Source: Salibacterium lacus
GTDB lineage: Bacteria > Bacillota > Bacilli > Bacillales > Marinococcaceae
Length of the DNA stretch: 64,000 nt
Assembly (NCBI RefSeq): GCF_042684865.1
Contig: NZ_JBHUML010000002.1
Span: forward strand, 1,612,001-1,676,000
Direction: 5' to 3'
The position numbers and the translations under genes are program-made. Numbering within the stretch: position 1 is the first letter of the stretch; each line of letters starts with the position of its first letter. Shown here piece by piece: positions 25,858-34,926 of this stretch. A model generated the notes under the pieces. That model saw only the letters and a program-made list of their open reading frames with translations, did no database searches and had not been told where the DNA came from.

Positions 25858-26208
25858 ATTTCTCGGTCGATTCTCCCGATTTCTTAATTGATTCTCTCTT
25901 TTCTCGATTGCTTCTCCCCCAATTATTCATTTTCTTGATCGATTCCCGCCGTTTCTTGATTGATTCTCGGGATTTCTCGATCGATACTCGCCGTTTCTGC
26001 ATCGATCCCGGCGGGCGCCGCTTCATCGCAGCAATCTCCTTAAAACGGAGCCGCCAGCGCCCTTTTCTCGATCGGTTCTCCCCATTTATCGATTGATCCG
26101 CTCTTTTCTCGATTGCTTCTCCCCCATTTTCGATTTTTCTTGATCGATTCTCCCGATTTCCCGATCGTTTCTGCCCTTTTCTGCATCGATTCTCCGAGTT
26201 TCCCTATC
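25858..26208. repeat. GATC-core repeat array, block 3
   Basis: The block has about a dozen 21-bp-phased cores (TCTCGGTCGATTC, CTTGATCGATTC, CTCGATCGATAC, CTGCATCGATCC and variants), two copies of the CCCCCA-TTTTCG-like element, and a diverged spacer (GCCGCTTCATCGCAGC... AAACGGAGCCGCC). It occupies the whole gap between two converging genes and lies exactly between their terminators. Confidence 0.85.
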
Positions 26209-26210
26209 AA

Positions 26211-26243
26211 AAACCCCGGCGGGCACACACGGCCGCCGGGGTT
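26211..26243 (-). terminator. Terminator of the csaB-ugd-SLH operon
   Basis: AACCCCGGCGG / CCGCCGGGGTT stem of 11 bp followed by TTTTT on the minus strand. It lies 10 bases beyond the stop of the SLH lipoprotein gene. Confidence 0.88.
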
Positions 26244-26252
26244 CGTCTTATT

Positions 26253-27029
26253 CTACTGCTCTATAAAATAATCATTCATCGTGCGCGACATGAAGAGGGC
26301 GAACTGGGCGCGGGTGGTTGTTTCGTTTGGACGGAAGGCGTCGCCGGCTTCCGAGGTGATCTGCTGATCGGCGATGATGTTGATTTCCTCATAGTTCGGG
26401 TAATCTTCGCCGATGTCGGTGAACGAATGCTGCGTCCCGGCGTCCGGCAGATCATACGCCTCAACAAGCAGCGCCGCCATCTGGGAGCGTTTCAGGCCCT
26501 CCCCTGCCATCATCTCGCCGCCGCTTCCGGTCATGATGCCGTAATATTCCAGTGCGGCAAGGGCATCATACGCGTGATGGTCCGGGTTCACGTCCTCCGC
26601 CTTAATCTCATAGTCTTCCGGGGCTTCCAGATCAAGCTCGGCTGTCAGCATCTTTGCGGTCTGAGCACGGGTGATCGTCTCCCCGGGTTCAAAGTTACCG
26701 CTCGGGTAGCCGCTGATGACGCCCTGATCGGATAAGTACTGAATTTCTTCAAAAGCAAAATAATCCGCGCTGACATCAGGATAAGTCGGTTCTTCCGGGA
26801 TGGTTGGTTCCCCGGCACCGAGGCTTTGAATGTCGCTCTCCAGGTCATCCATACGCTGCTCGGTGGCAGCAAGGCTCTCTTCGGTTTCAGCGAGACGCTG
26901 TTCTGTCCAATCCACGCTGGCAGCATTTTCAGCTTGATCGGCCTGGGCCCCGTTTCCGGAACACCCCGTCAGAACAACTGCGCCAAGCAGGCTTCCGCCG
27001 AGCATGGCGTACTTCCACTTCATTCCCAT
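26253..27029 (-). CDS. SLH-domain lipoprotein with coiled-coil linker
   Basis: The 258-residue protein has a lipobox (GAVVLTGC) and so should be lipid-anchored. This is followed by AASVDWTEQRL and a heptad coiled coil (about 45-75), a proline linker, then three SLH repeats (about 85-130, 145-190, 200-250), each with an R-A/S-Q motif (ITRAQTAKML, LKRSQMAALL, TTRAQFALFM). A protein with both a lipid anchor and SLH repeats could bridge membrane and wall polymer. The ATG at 27029 has AGGAG upstream. It is the last gene of the polysaccharide operon, 25 bases after ugd. Confidence 0.85.
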   Translation of the reverse strand: MGMKWKYAMLGGSLLGAVVLTGCSGNGAQADQAENAASVDWTEQRLAETEESLAATEQRMDDLESDIQSLGAGEPTIPEEPTYPDVSADYFAFEEIQYLSDQGVISGYPSGNFEPGETITRAQTAKMLTAELDLEAPEDYEIKAEDVNPDHHAYDALAALEYYGIMTGSGGEMMAGEGLKRSQMAALLVEAYDLPDAGTQHSFTDIGEDYPNYEEINIIADQQITSEAGDAFRPNETTTRAQFALFMSRTMNDYFIEQ

Positions 27030-27054
27030 GATGATCTCCTCTCCTTCCAGTCGC

Positions 27055-28353
27055 TTATTTTCTTCCAATTCCGTGATAAATGATACCTTCGGCTTTCATG
27101 ATGCCGGGATCCAGTGCATTGCGTCCGTCTATGACGACAGGGCGTTTCAACTGCTCCTTGAACTGGGAGGCGGTGAGTGCTTTGCATTCCGCCCACTCGG
27201 TGACAAGAAAGGCAGCGTCTGCATCTTTCAGGGCATCGAGCGCCGTATCGGCATAATGAACGTCAGCTGTGATCATCTGTTTCGCATTATCGACAGCCAC
27301 CGGGTCAAAAGCCTGAACGTTCGCCCCTTTTGCATCCAGATCTTCAATAATTTTCAGCGCTGGTGCTTCCCGTATATCATCGGTGTTTGGTTTAAAGGCA
27401 AGCCCCAGCACCGCAATCGTCAGCCCTTCAATGTCATCGTCGAAAATCCGCGTGAGATGTTCAATCATGCGGCGGTTCTGCTGTTCATTTACATCATTGA
27501 CCGCCTGCAGCAGAGACGGGTGGTAGTCTTTTTCCTCCGCCAGGTACTTCAACGCCTTAACGTCTTTTGGAAAACAGGAACCGCCGTAGCCGATTCCCGC
27601 TTTCAGGAATTTCGGCCCGATTCGGTGATCCAGCCCCATGCCGCGTGCCACAGCATTCACATCCGCCTCATAGATATCACAGATGTTGGCCATCTCATTA
27701 ATAAATGAAATCTTCGTAGCAAGAAATGCATTGGAGGCATACTTGATCATTTCCGAACTGCGCGGATCCGTCACCACAATCTGTCCGGTGAGCGGCTGAT
27801 GAAGTTCTTCAAGCATATCGGACGCCCGGATCGAAGAAGCCCCGATCACGACGCGGTCCGGATGGAACGTGTCTTTCACGGCAGAACCTTCTCTCAAGAA
27901 CTCCGGCACGGAGCAGACATCAATATCGGCTTCGGGCTGCTGCTTCTCTATAATCTGCTGCACAGCTTCGGATGTTCCGACCGGAACCGTTGATTTATTG
28001 ACGATGACTTTATACGTATCATTTACTGCTCTGCCGATTTCCTCGGCCACTTTATAGACAAACGACATATCAGCAGCTCCGGTTTCGGTTTCCGGAGTGC
28101 CGACAGCAATAAGAATAATATCGGACTCCCGGACAGCCATCCCAATATCGGTGGTAAAGGAGAGTCTGTTTTCTGCTTTATTTTTTCCGACAAGTTCTTC
28201 CAGACCCGGTTCATAAATCGGTATTTCGTTTTCGTTTAACCGGTCCACTTTTTCCTGAACATTGTCGACACATATCACCTGATTGCCAAGCTCCGCAAAA
28301 CAGGTTCCGGAAACAAGTCCGACATATCCTGTTCCAATAACGGCTACATTCAT
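27055..28353 (-). CDS. ugd: UDP-glucose 6-dehydrogenase (Ugd/TuaD family)
   Basis: The 432-residue enzyme oxidises UDP-glucose twice to UDP-glucuronate. It shows the NAD motif MNVAVIGTGYVGLVSG, the TDP..EMIKYASNAFLATKISFINE segment and the catalytic cysteine in GIGYGGSCFPKD. It overlaps the flippase gene by four bases. The galU gene at 51 kb can supply UDP-glucose. Its presence suggests that the polymer from this operon carries uronic acid. UDP-ManNAc dehydrogenase is less likely from the sequence. Confidence 0.92.
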   Translation of the reverse strand: MNVAVIGTGYVGLVSGTCFAELGNQVICVDNVQEKVDRLNENEIPIYEPGLEELVGKNKAENRLSFTTDIGMAVRESDIILIAVGTPETETGAADMSFVYKVAEEIGRAVNDTYKVIVNKSTVPVGTSEAVQQIIEKQQPEADIDVCSVPEFLREGSAVKDTFHPDRVVIGASSIRASDMLEELHQPLTGQIVVTDPRSSEMIKYASNAFLATKISFINEMANICDIYEADVNAVARGMGLDHRIGPKFLKAGIGYGGSCFPKDVKALKYLAEEKDYHPSLLQAVNDVNEQQNRRMIEHLTRIFDDDIEGLTIAVLGLAFKPNTDDIREAPALKIIEDLDAKGANVQAFDPVAVDNAKQMITADVHYADTALDALKDADAAFLVTEWAECKALTASQFKEQLKRPVVIDGRNALDPGIMKAEGIIYHGIGRK

Positions 28354-29885
28354 TTTGTTTTCACAACCTTCTTTTTTGCGTAATCCAGCAGATCATCGAT
28401 TTCCCGGAACCGCAGCAGCTTCATAAACACAATCAACAGTACGGCTGCGGCTGCTCCGCCGGAAAGTAAAGCTATGTAGGGGTTCATGCTCCCAACGAGC
28501 TGTTTAACTGCATACAGCCCTCCCGCCATCAAAAGGAGGAGCGCGGCGGGTTTTGCGATGGTTGCTGCCCATGGTACATGAGACACCTGATGTAATTTTA
28601 ACACAGATCGGGTCCCGAACAGGAGAAGACAAAAGTTGCATATCGATGCGATGGATGTTCCCCAGGCCACACCGGCGGCACCAAGAGGGTCGAGAAGAAG
28701 CAGGGCGATCCCCGTGTTAATGCCGAGCACCGACAGAAGACTGACGACCACCGGATAAATGGACCGTTCATACGCGTAGAAAAACCGGGTGACATACACG
28801 TTCGCCGCATGGAAAAACATTCCGATAACAAGAATCTGGAGAAGCGGTACTGTCATCGCTGTCGATTGATCGGTAAAACTGCCGTACTGAAACACAACGC
28901 GGATGATGTCTTCCGCGAAAAAGACGACAAATACCGCGACGGGGAGAATCGACAGCGCCATCCAGCGCAGCCCTTTGCCGTAAAGATTGCTGATGCCTTC
29001 CTGTTCGCCGGCGGCCACTTTTCTTGACAGCATCGGATAAACAACCGTCGTCACCGCCATCATAAGAACGCTCTGCGGCAGCTGCACGATTTTTGCCATA
29101 TAGTTCAGGGCAGATATACTGCCTTCTTCCAGAAAAGAGGCAAACACCCGGTGCATCAGAAAATAAAGCTGAAGGGTTGCCCCTCCTAGGAGGATGGGGA
29201 CTCCCAGTTTAAAGGTGCGCCATACTTCCGGACTGCGCCTGAAGCGGAATCCAAAGTGAAAGAATCGTTCCCGGCGGATAAGATAAACGAGAAACGCGCA
29301 CATGAGCGCCGCGCTGATCACCGCTCCCCAGGCGTGGGAAAAAGCACCGAGCCACGGGAAAAAGACGACGGCGATCGCAAGAAACGATCCGTTTAACAGC
29401 AGGGTGGCAGCTGCCGACCAGGTAAATCGGTCATTCACATTTAACAAACCGGTCAGCCACATGGAGATCATTAAAAAGAATGTCGCAGGCGCCATTATCC
29501 GGAACAGGTCTGTTGTCAATTGAAACTGCTCCGCAGAAAGGCCGGAGAACAAAAGGCCGATAACCTGATCCGAAAAAACAACCAGCCCGGCGCTGAACAG
29601 GACAAGTCCCAGCCCGAGCCATGCAAATACCTGCTCCAGATAGTCCCGTCTGCCAAGCGGCCCTTCTATTTTCGTGTAGACGGAGATAAAGGCGGTTGTC
29701 ACCGCTCCCCCGACCACGACATAAAAAAAGTTCGGAAGGGTGTAGGCGGTGATAACACTGTCGGCCGCTTCGTTTGTTCCAAACTGATAACCGATAACAA
29801 TCTCTCTGAATATCCCGAGAAAACGGGACAGCAGATTAATAAAGGCGACCGCCCCGATGACCTGGATGAGCCTTTTGCCTTTCAT
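28350..29885 (-). CDS. MurJ/MviN-like lipid flippase of the MOP superfamily
   Basis: A 511-residue integral membrane protein with about 14 predicted helices, beginning with the family segment GAVAFINLLSRFLGIFREIVIGYQFG. In Bacillus, MurJ-type proteins move lipid-linked wall precursors to the outer face. Here it lies inside a polysaccharide operon next to a polymerase-like gene, so the substrate may be the lipid-linked repeat unit rather than lipid II. It is followed by ugd with an ATGA overlap. Confidence 0.85.
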   Translation of the reverse strand: MKGKRLIQVIGAVAFINLLSRFLGIFREIVIGYQFGTNEAADSVITAYTLPNFFYVVVGGAVTTAFISVYTKIEGPLGRRDYLEQVFAWLGLGLVLFSAGLVVFSDQVIGLLFSGLSAEQFQLTTDLFRIMAPATFFLMISMWLTGLLNVNDRFTWSAAATLLLNGSFLAIAVVFFPWLGAFSHAWGAVISAALMCAFLVYLIRRERFFHFGFRFRRSPEVWRTFKLGVPILLGGATLQLYFLMHRVFASFLEEGSISALNYMAKIVQLPQSVLMMAVTTVVYPMLSRKVAAGEQEGISNLYGKGLRWMALSILPVAVFVVFFAEDIIRVVFQYGSFTDQSTAMTVPLLQILVIGMFFHAANVYVTRFFYAYERSIYPVVVSLLSVLGINTGIALLLLDPLGAAGVAWGTSIASICNFCLLLFGTRSVLKLHQVSHVPWAATIAKPAALLLLMAGGLYAVKQLVGSMNPYIALLSGGAAAAVLLIVFMKLLRFREIDDLLDYAKKKVVKTK

Positions 29886-29914
29886 GAGTTACACGTTCCT
29901 TTCGGGTTCAGGCG

Positions 29915-30394
29915 TCATACCCGGTTGATGAAATCCCGCAGGATATCAAGGATGTTATCCCTTCCGCTCACAAACGGAGCCGGTTCAAACGTTTTTGCCT
30001 CCTGCAGCGCCCGCTCCAGACCTGTTGGATGATCGATCGCGATAATATGGCCGGTCGACTGAAACTGTTCCACAATTTCGGTCTGATGATCGTCATTGTG
30101 CTCGCCATACGCAGAAAGACGCGGCACAGCGATCACCGGTTTTTCTTTCTTCACACCAGTGATAATCGATCCGGTGCCGCCGTGAGAGACAATGACACGG
30201 GCTTCATCAAACGTTCGTTCCATTTCATCAAACGCAAAGAACGGAGTGAGATTCATGTCCCCCGATGAATAGTTGGTATGACCGGACTGAACGACCACGT
30301 TTTCTGTCACGATACCGTCGTCAATGAGGCGCTGCATTTCATCCAGCAGCCTTGTGAAAGGCAGTTCATGGGTTCCCAGTACGACAAAAATCAA
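29915..30394 (-). CDS. PssE-type glycosyltransferase subunit (GT28 C-terminal, Alg13-like)
   Basis: A 159-residue protein starting LIFVVLGTHELPFTRLL and containing the GT28 donor-binding motif ARVIVSHGGTGSIITG. It would form a two-part enzyme with the Alg14-like protein encoded just upstream. The start is TTG at 30394, overlapping the upstream TGA (TTGA) with GGAGGG eight bases before. A longer frame back to 30448 would overlap the neighbour and has no similarity. Confidence 0.85.
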   Translation of the reverse strand: MIFVVLGTHELPFTRLLDEMQRLIDDGIVTENVVVQSGHTNYSSGDMNLTPFFAFDEMERTFDEARVIVSHGGTGSIITGVKKEKPVIAVPRLSAYGEHNDDHQTEIVEQFQSTGHIIAIDHPTGLERALQEAKTFEPAPFVSGRDNILDILRDFINRV

Positions 30395-30867
30395 TAGATC
30401 GACCCTCCATGCACCGCTTTCGGGTAGTGTTTGAGCATCGTTTCCCATTGTACGATAAACAGGTCGGCAATGGGATACACGAGACGTCCGGATAACGTCG
30501 GCGACGAGGTTTTGGCAAAGCTCTCAATAAAGACGACCTTACGCCGGAAAAGTTTCGCAATCCAGCACATCGGTACAGCGGTATGCACGCCGGTGGTAAC
30601 CACGACATCCGGCCTTTGTTTCAGAAAAATACCCAGTGATTTGAGGCAGTTGAACGAGAACTTGAAGAGGTAGCTCACCGGGTAATTCCGCGCTCCGTAA
30701 ACGAGAAAGGACATCGGGTGCTCTGTTTTCATTCCTTCAGTGACAACGGTTTTTTCGGTGACGAGATAATAGTCATATTCCTGAAAAAGCGGCTTCAACT
30801 GCATCAATTGCGTCAAATGGCCGCCGACAGAGGAAATAAACAATACGGATTTCTTTTTTTTACTCAT
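30391..30867 (-). CDS. PssD-type glycosyltransferase subunit (Alg14-like)
   Basis: The 158-residue protein begins KSVLFISSVGGHLTQLMQL and contains RPDVVVTTGVHTAVPMCWIA, both typical of the Alg14/PssD membrane-anchored acceptor-binding partner. It is paired with the PssE-like gene. Start and stop overlap both neighbours by four bases. The pair probably adds the second sugar to an undecaprenyl-linked acceptor. Confidence 0.85.
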   Translation of the reverse strand: MSKKKKSVLFISSVGGHLTQLMQLKPLFQEYDYYLVTEKTVVTEGMKTEHPMSFLVYGARNYPVSYLFKFSFNCLKSLGIFLKQRPDVVVTTGVHTAVPMCWIAKLFRRKVVFIESFAKTSSPTLSGRLVYPIADLFIVQWETMLKHYPKAVHGGSIY

Positions 30868-31973
30868 AATTTTTCGTTCCTTTGCTGTGCTTGTCGGTAA
30901 ATCTCCAGCACCTGTTCGGTGACCGTTTCTGCGTCATTTGCGGCTGCCTTTTTGTACCCTTTTTCGATCATCGCCGCGCGTTTGTGCCTGTCTTCCAGGA
31001 CGTGCGCCATCTGTTCGGCAAGAGATACCGGGTGTTTCGGTTCTGTTACCGCTCCGGCGCCTCCGGAAAGAACCCGGCCGAGACCTCCGGTGTTTGTTCC
31101 GACGACCGGCGTTCCGCACGCCATGGCCTCTACCGCGACGAGGCCGAATCCTTCCATATGCGAAGGCAGCACGAACAGGTCGGAAGCTGCCATCCATTCC
31201 GCTGCTTCCTGCTGGGTTTTGGCTCCGTGAAAGGTCACAGCCTCGGCTGCATCAAGTTCTGTGAGCCTGTCTTTCAGCTTCTGCAGGTACTCTTCCTGTT
31301 TCGCGGGCCCGATGATATGCAGGCGGGCATTGGGCAGCTCATACTTTACTTTAGGAAAAGCCTCTATCAGGTCTTCGATTCCTTTTTCTTCAATGATATT
31401 ACCGACGTACAAAATATGTTTTTCATAAGGAGATAGTTCCAGCACTTCCTGCATATCCATCTGCGGCCGTGGATAAAACACCCGGCTGTCCACGCCCATG
31501 CTGAACATGGAGACCTTATCTTCCGGGACACCAAAATCATCCACCACCTGTTGTAGCAGGTCCTCTCCCACCACGATGACATGCGCGGCATCCTGAAGAA
31601 TCCGCTTCGTCTGATTTCTGATAAAACGACCTTTTTTGGCCATTTTATTCAAGTCGCCCCCGTGGCAGGTCACGACGTAAGGGATGCCGAATTTTTTGGC
31701 CATCATCCGTGCCGGTACGCCGGAAGGAAACGCGTAATGGGCATGAATGACATCGAAATCCCGTCCGGAAGCACGCAATCTCCGGAAGGTGCTCCACATC
31801 CAGGAGCTGTATTTTTTAAGGGCATTCTTTCTGCCTCCTTCCGGATTGGTAACGGCTGCGACGTCCACCTGGTTCCCCTTATTCATTAAGGCTTCCACCT
31901 GGTTTTTGACGAAAATGCCAAACGTCGGAGCAGAAGCGGAAGGATACATGTTGCTGATCACAAGAATCCGCAT
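30864..31973 (-). CDS. Glycosyltransferase family 4
   Basis: The 369-residue GT-B enzyme has an N-terminal acceptor domain (MRILVISNMYPS, HAHYAFPSGVPARMM) and a C-terminal donor domain with the retaining-GT motif HMEGFGLVAVEAMACGTPVVGTNTGGL. The donor sugar cannot be assigned. It is separated from the polymerase gene by three bases. Confidence 0.9.
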   Translation of the reverse strand: MRILVISNMYPSASAPTFGIFVKNQVEALMNKGNQVDVAAVTNPEGGRKNALKKYSSWMWSTFRRLRASGRDFDVIHAHYAFPSGVPARMMAKKFGIPYVVTCHGGDLNKMAKKGRFIRNQTKRILQDAAHVIVVGEDLLQQVVDDFGVPEDKVSMFSMGVDSRVFYPRPQMDMQEVLELSPYEKHILYVGNIIEEKGIEDLIEAFPKVKYELPNARLHIIGPAKQEEYLQKLKDRLTELDAAEAVTFHGAKTQQEAAEWMAASDLFVLPSHMEGFGLVAVEAMACGTPVVGTNTGGLGRVLSGGAGAVTEPKHPVSLAEQMAHVLEDRHKRAAMIEKGYKKAAANDAETVTEQVLEIYRQAQQRNEKL

Positions 31974-31976
31974 AGC

Positions 31977-33335
31977 TTATTCCTCCGTCTTGTCGTATTT
32001 ATACCAGTTCACCGCCACGGCAAGAAACAGCCAGAACAAAAGGGCAATCTGGTGATTTTCCCAGGCTGTGGAGAGCGTCCCCATCAACAGCCAGGCAACG
32101 GTGAACGTGATGATGAAGAGCCCGACCCACCGGTGCTTCGGATCAGCTGCATGGGTCATTTTTGCCATTGTCTTTAAAATCGCCACGAATATGAGCGCCA
32201 GCAGGAGGACGCCGACCACGCCGTATTCAACAAGGACGTAGAGTGCGTTATTATCTACGGTTCCCATCGTAGTCGGCAGATCTTCATGCATGAACTGATG
32301 CATTTTCGAGTTAAATACAAAGGCGGCGTTGCTTCCGAACATGCCCGGCCCGACGCCGATGACCGGACTGAATGTGAAGACGGTAAGTCCGCTTAACACA
32401 ATCAGGTACCGGTAGTTGCTGGAGAGGTCAAACGTATTCGCATTCCGCTGGGCGAATCCTTCAAACATGAACAGCGCCGCCACATACGCCAGGGCAAATA
32501 CGAGAAATAACCCTATTGCCCCGTACAGCATCATCCGGAACGCTTTGTTTTTTCTGAAAATCAGACCAACAAGGCCGAAACAGCCGATCATAGCAAGAAA
32601 TGCCTGGCGAGAGAACGTCAGTCCCAGTCCTGCAAGCAGGAACAGTCCAATCGCACTGTAGATCAGCAGTTGTTTTTTCGTCAGCTCCTTGCGGTACACA
32701 AACAGGTAGATCACAAGCAGCAGAATAATCCCCATGAGATATCCGCCGAGGGTGTTACTGGAATCCATGAACCCGAAGGCGCGGACTTCTTCTCCAATGG
32801 ACACGCTCCTCCGCTCTTCCACGTCCCGGAGCGGAAGCGGGATTTTGAAAAGAATCTCAAAGATTCCCGCCGCCGACTGAAGCACACCGAGCCCGAGCAG
32901 GACATGAAAGACCTGCCGCACGAACCTGCCTGGAATATCAACAGCAAGCAGAATGAAAAACAGTATCAGAAACTGAAAGATGGCGCGCACCCCAAAGACC
33001 CCTTGCGCAAAGGGAACATTGTTGACAAACATACTGAACAGCGCAAAAACGAAAAAGACAATCAGACTGGTGTTCAGTGGATTTTTCAAGCGCTGCAGCA
33101 GGCGCCGGCGTCCGATATCCGGATGCAGGAGCACCACGGCGGCCATCAGCATCAGCAGCCCTTCGGTGACGTAACCGAGCAGGGTGGGGATAATAGGCAG
33201 CCAGTTCGACCATATTCTTGTGAAAAGCAGCTCAAACGACGTCCATATGACAATCGCCATCGTTGCCATAAGAAGCAGTTGATTCGTCCTTTCTGCCGGC
33301 AGGTATTGATAAAATAGGTTATTCAGCCTCTTCAT
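31977..33335 (-). CDS. O-antigen ligase / Wzy polymerase-like membrane protein
   Basis: The 452-residue protein has about 11-12 hydrophobic helices and one large outside loop (about 270-370) containing VIGVGPGMFGSN and a nearby H (MHQFMHEDL), as in the Wzy_C family. It likely polymerises lipid-linked repeat units on the outer face. It sits between csaB (1-nt gap) and the GT4 gene. Ligase versus polymerase cannot be separated by sequence, but wall polymers in these bacteria need a polymerase. Confidence 0.8.
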   Translation of the reverse strand: MKRLNNLFYQYLPAERTNQLLLMATMAIVIWTSFELLFTRIWSNWLPIIPTLLGYVTEGLLMLMAAVVLLHPDIGRRRLLQRLKNPLNTSLIVFFVFALFSMFVNNVPFAQGVFGVRAIFQFLILFFILLAVDIPGRFVRQVFHVLLGLGVLQSAAGIFEILFKIPLPLRDVEERRSVSIGEEVRAFGFMDSSNTLGGYLMGIILLLVIYLFVYRKELTKKQLLIYSAIGLFLLAGLGLTFSRQAFLAMIGCFGLVGLIFRKNKAFRMMLYGAIGLFLVFALAYVAALFMFEGFAQRNANTFDLSSNYRYLIVLSGLTVFTFSPVIGVGPGMFGSNAAFVFNSKMHQFMHEDLPTTMGTVDNNALYVLVEYGVVGVLLLALIFVAILKTMAKMTHAADPKHRWVGLFIITFTVAWLLMGTLSTAWENHQIALLFWLFLAVAVNWYKYDKTEE

Positions 33336-33336
33336 C

Positions 33337-34470
33337 CTAGTCTCGTCCTTTCAGGCGGAGCAGATTCATGCCTTCAGCCGCTTGTTCTTTCAATGCTTCG
33401 GAAACAGTTCGGACCTCCACCTGCAGGCGTGCCCAATCCTGTTCCGCTTTTTCAAAAGCCGGCAGAATCTGCGTTAAATCTTCTACATCCGCTGTATAAT
33501 CCTGGTGATTGATTTCTTCCATAAAGTCTTTTACTTTCTGGTGGTAGGCTACGCCGATGACCGGCGTCTGTGCAGTGACCGAGAGAATCAGGGAGTGAAG
33601 CCGGGTGCCGATAACAAGGTCCAGCGCTGCCGCTTCCTGCGCGATTGCCTGCGGCGTAAGGTTCGCCTCCTGAATATGTACATCGTTTCGGTGGTTCATG
33701 CGTCCGGCAATGGCTTTTGTCACTTCCACATCCTCGGGATACTTCGTCGAAAAGAACGTAACCTCCACTCCTTTTTTGTCGATAAGTTCATCAAGCGATG
33801 CAGCCATCCCGTCCAGATACGCCTCGTGCCTGGCGGTGTCTGCCTGCGGCCAGTACTGCGTACTGAAATACGGCACAGCCGTCACTCCAACGCTCTGCAC
33901 CGCTGCTGACGTTTCATGAACCGTGTTCACCGGCACGGAAAAGGCCGGATCGTATATGACGTGAATATCCCCCGGTGCGCCGATCTGCTGAAGCAGCCGG
34001 CGTGACTTCTCATCCCGGACAGCAACGGAAGATGCCGCGCGAAGAAGACGTTTAATAAAGAACGCCCCTGTCTTTGTCTTAATCGGACCAGCTCCGACGC
34101 CGTGGACTGCTACCCGGCAGCCTGCCCGCTTTGCTGTCAGCCCAAGGACGCTGTATAACGGAGCGTCCCGTTTATACATGTCCATTAAGAGACCCCCGCC
34201 GCCAATGATGACAAGATCCAGATGTTTCATCACCTTCCGGCTTTCACGTATCGTTTTCAGACCGGACTTAAGCGTCCCCCCTTCTTTGTATAAAAGAGGG
34301 TAAGATACCGTGCCGTGGCGCTCTTTTGTATTGGCGGGGTCGTTACTGAACACCACGATGTCTTCTTTTTTTACGCCTCCCTCCGTTGTCAGTTGATGGA
34401 GGAGTCCGGCAAGAATCGCTTCATCGCCGTTGTTGTTATGCCCGTAATTGCCGATAATTCCAACCTTCAT
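33337..34470 (-). CDS. csaB: Polysaccharide pyruvyl transferase CsaB
   Basis: This 377-residue enzyme adds ketal pyruvate to wall-polysaccharide sugars, the modification that SLH domains bind. It begins MKVGIIGNYGHNNNGDEAILAGLL and includes LVIIGGGGLLMDMY and GTRLHSLILSVTAQTPVIGVAYH. A longer frame starts at 34551 but has no matching N-terminus. It is the first gene of an eight-gene operon that ends with an SLH lipoprotein. The six SLH proteins in this window are its likely functional clients. Confidence 0.92.
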   Translation of the reverse strand: MKVGIIGNYGHNNNGDEAILAGLLHQLTTEGGVKKEDIVVFSNDPANTKERHGTVSYPLLYKEGGTLKSGLKTIRESRKVMKHLDLVIIGGGGLLMDMYKRDAPLYSVLGLTAKRAGCRVAVHGVGAGPIKTKTGAFFIKRLLRAASSVAVRDEKSRRLLQQIGAPGDIHVIYDPAFSVPVNTVHETSAAVQSVGVTAVPYFSTQYWPQADTARHEAYLDGMAASLDELIDKKGVEVTFFSTKYPEDVEVTKAIAGRMNHRNDVHIQEANLTPQAIAQEAAALDLVIGTRLHSLILSVTAQTPVIGVAYHQKVKDFMEEINHQDYTADVEDLTQILPAFEKAEQDWARLQVEVRTVSEALKEQAAEGMNLLRLKGRD

Positions 34471-34926
34471 ATGTTTACGTACCTGACCTTTTCTTATATG
34501 TAGAATCGCAGAACAGTGCTGCGTGCTTGTGCAGGCACGCAGCACATACATTCACCTTTTTTTCCATTATACACCCGATATCTGCTCAATCCTAGTTTTG
34601 ATTTTTTTACAACATCGTCTTGGTTAATAGAAAATACGAAGCCGCTTACGCTGCGGGCAAAAAGACTCATTTATAGACAGACAGACTCTGAAAATGTCCC
34701 CAAAACTCATATTGCGGACATTTTTTTGCCGGCGGGAGAAAAAGTGTCCGCAAGTCCCCATTTTCGACCCATTTCGGCTCCTGAAGTGACAGATTGTGGT
34801 TCCTATCTTGTGTTACCAGACATTCTGCACTAAAACGTGTCCATAAAAAAAAGAGCCGTCCCGTTTGGAACAGCTCTCTTCCTGGGTACACGTACCGTTT
34901 TTTCTCTTATTACGGTACCCTGTCGT
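34471..34926. other. Intergenic region between rbsK end and csaB start
   Basis: No gene is supported here. It contains the leader of csaB, a GGACA inverted repeat (AAAATGTCC at 34691-34699 with GGACATTTT from 34716), two further GTGTCC motifs (34744-34749 and 34837-34842), and the rbsK terminator. The motif resembles that in 43020-43164. Confidence 0.55.
34844..34878 (-). terminator. Terminator of the ribokinase gene
   Basis: GAGCTGTTCC / GGGACGGCTC stem with an AAAC loop, followed by nine T on the minus strand. Confidence 0.88.

Noticed and set aside
34667..34891. 74-codon minus-strand frame before rbsK end
   Set aside because: It spans the rbsK terminator and GGACA motifs and lacks a ribosome site.
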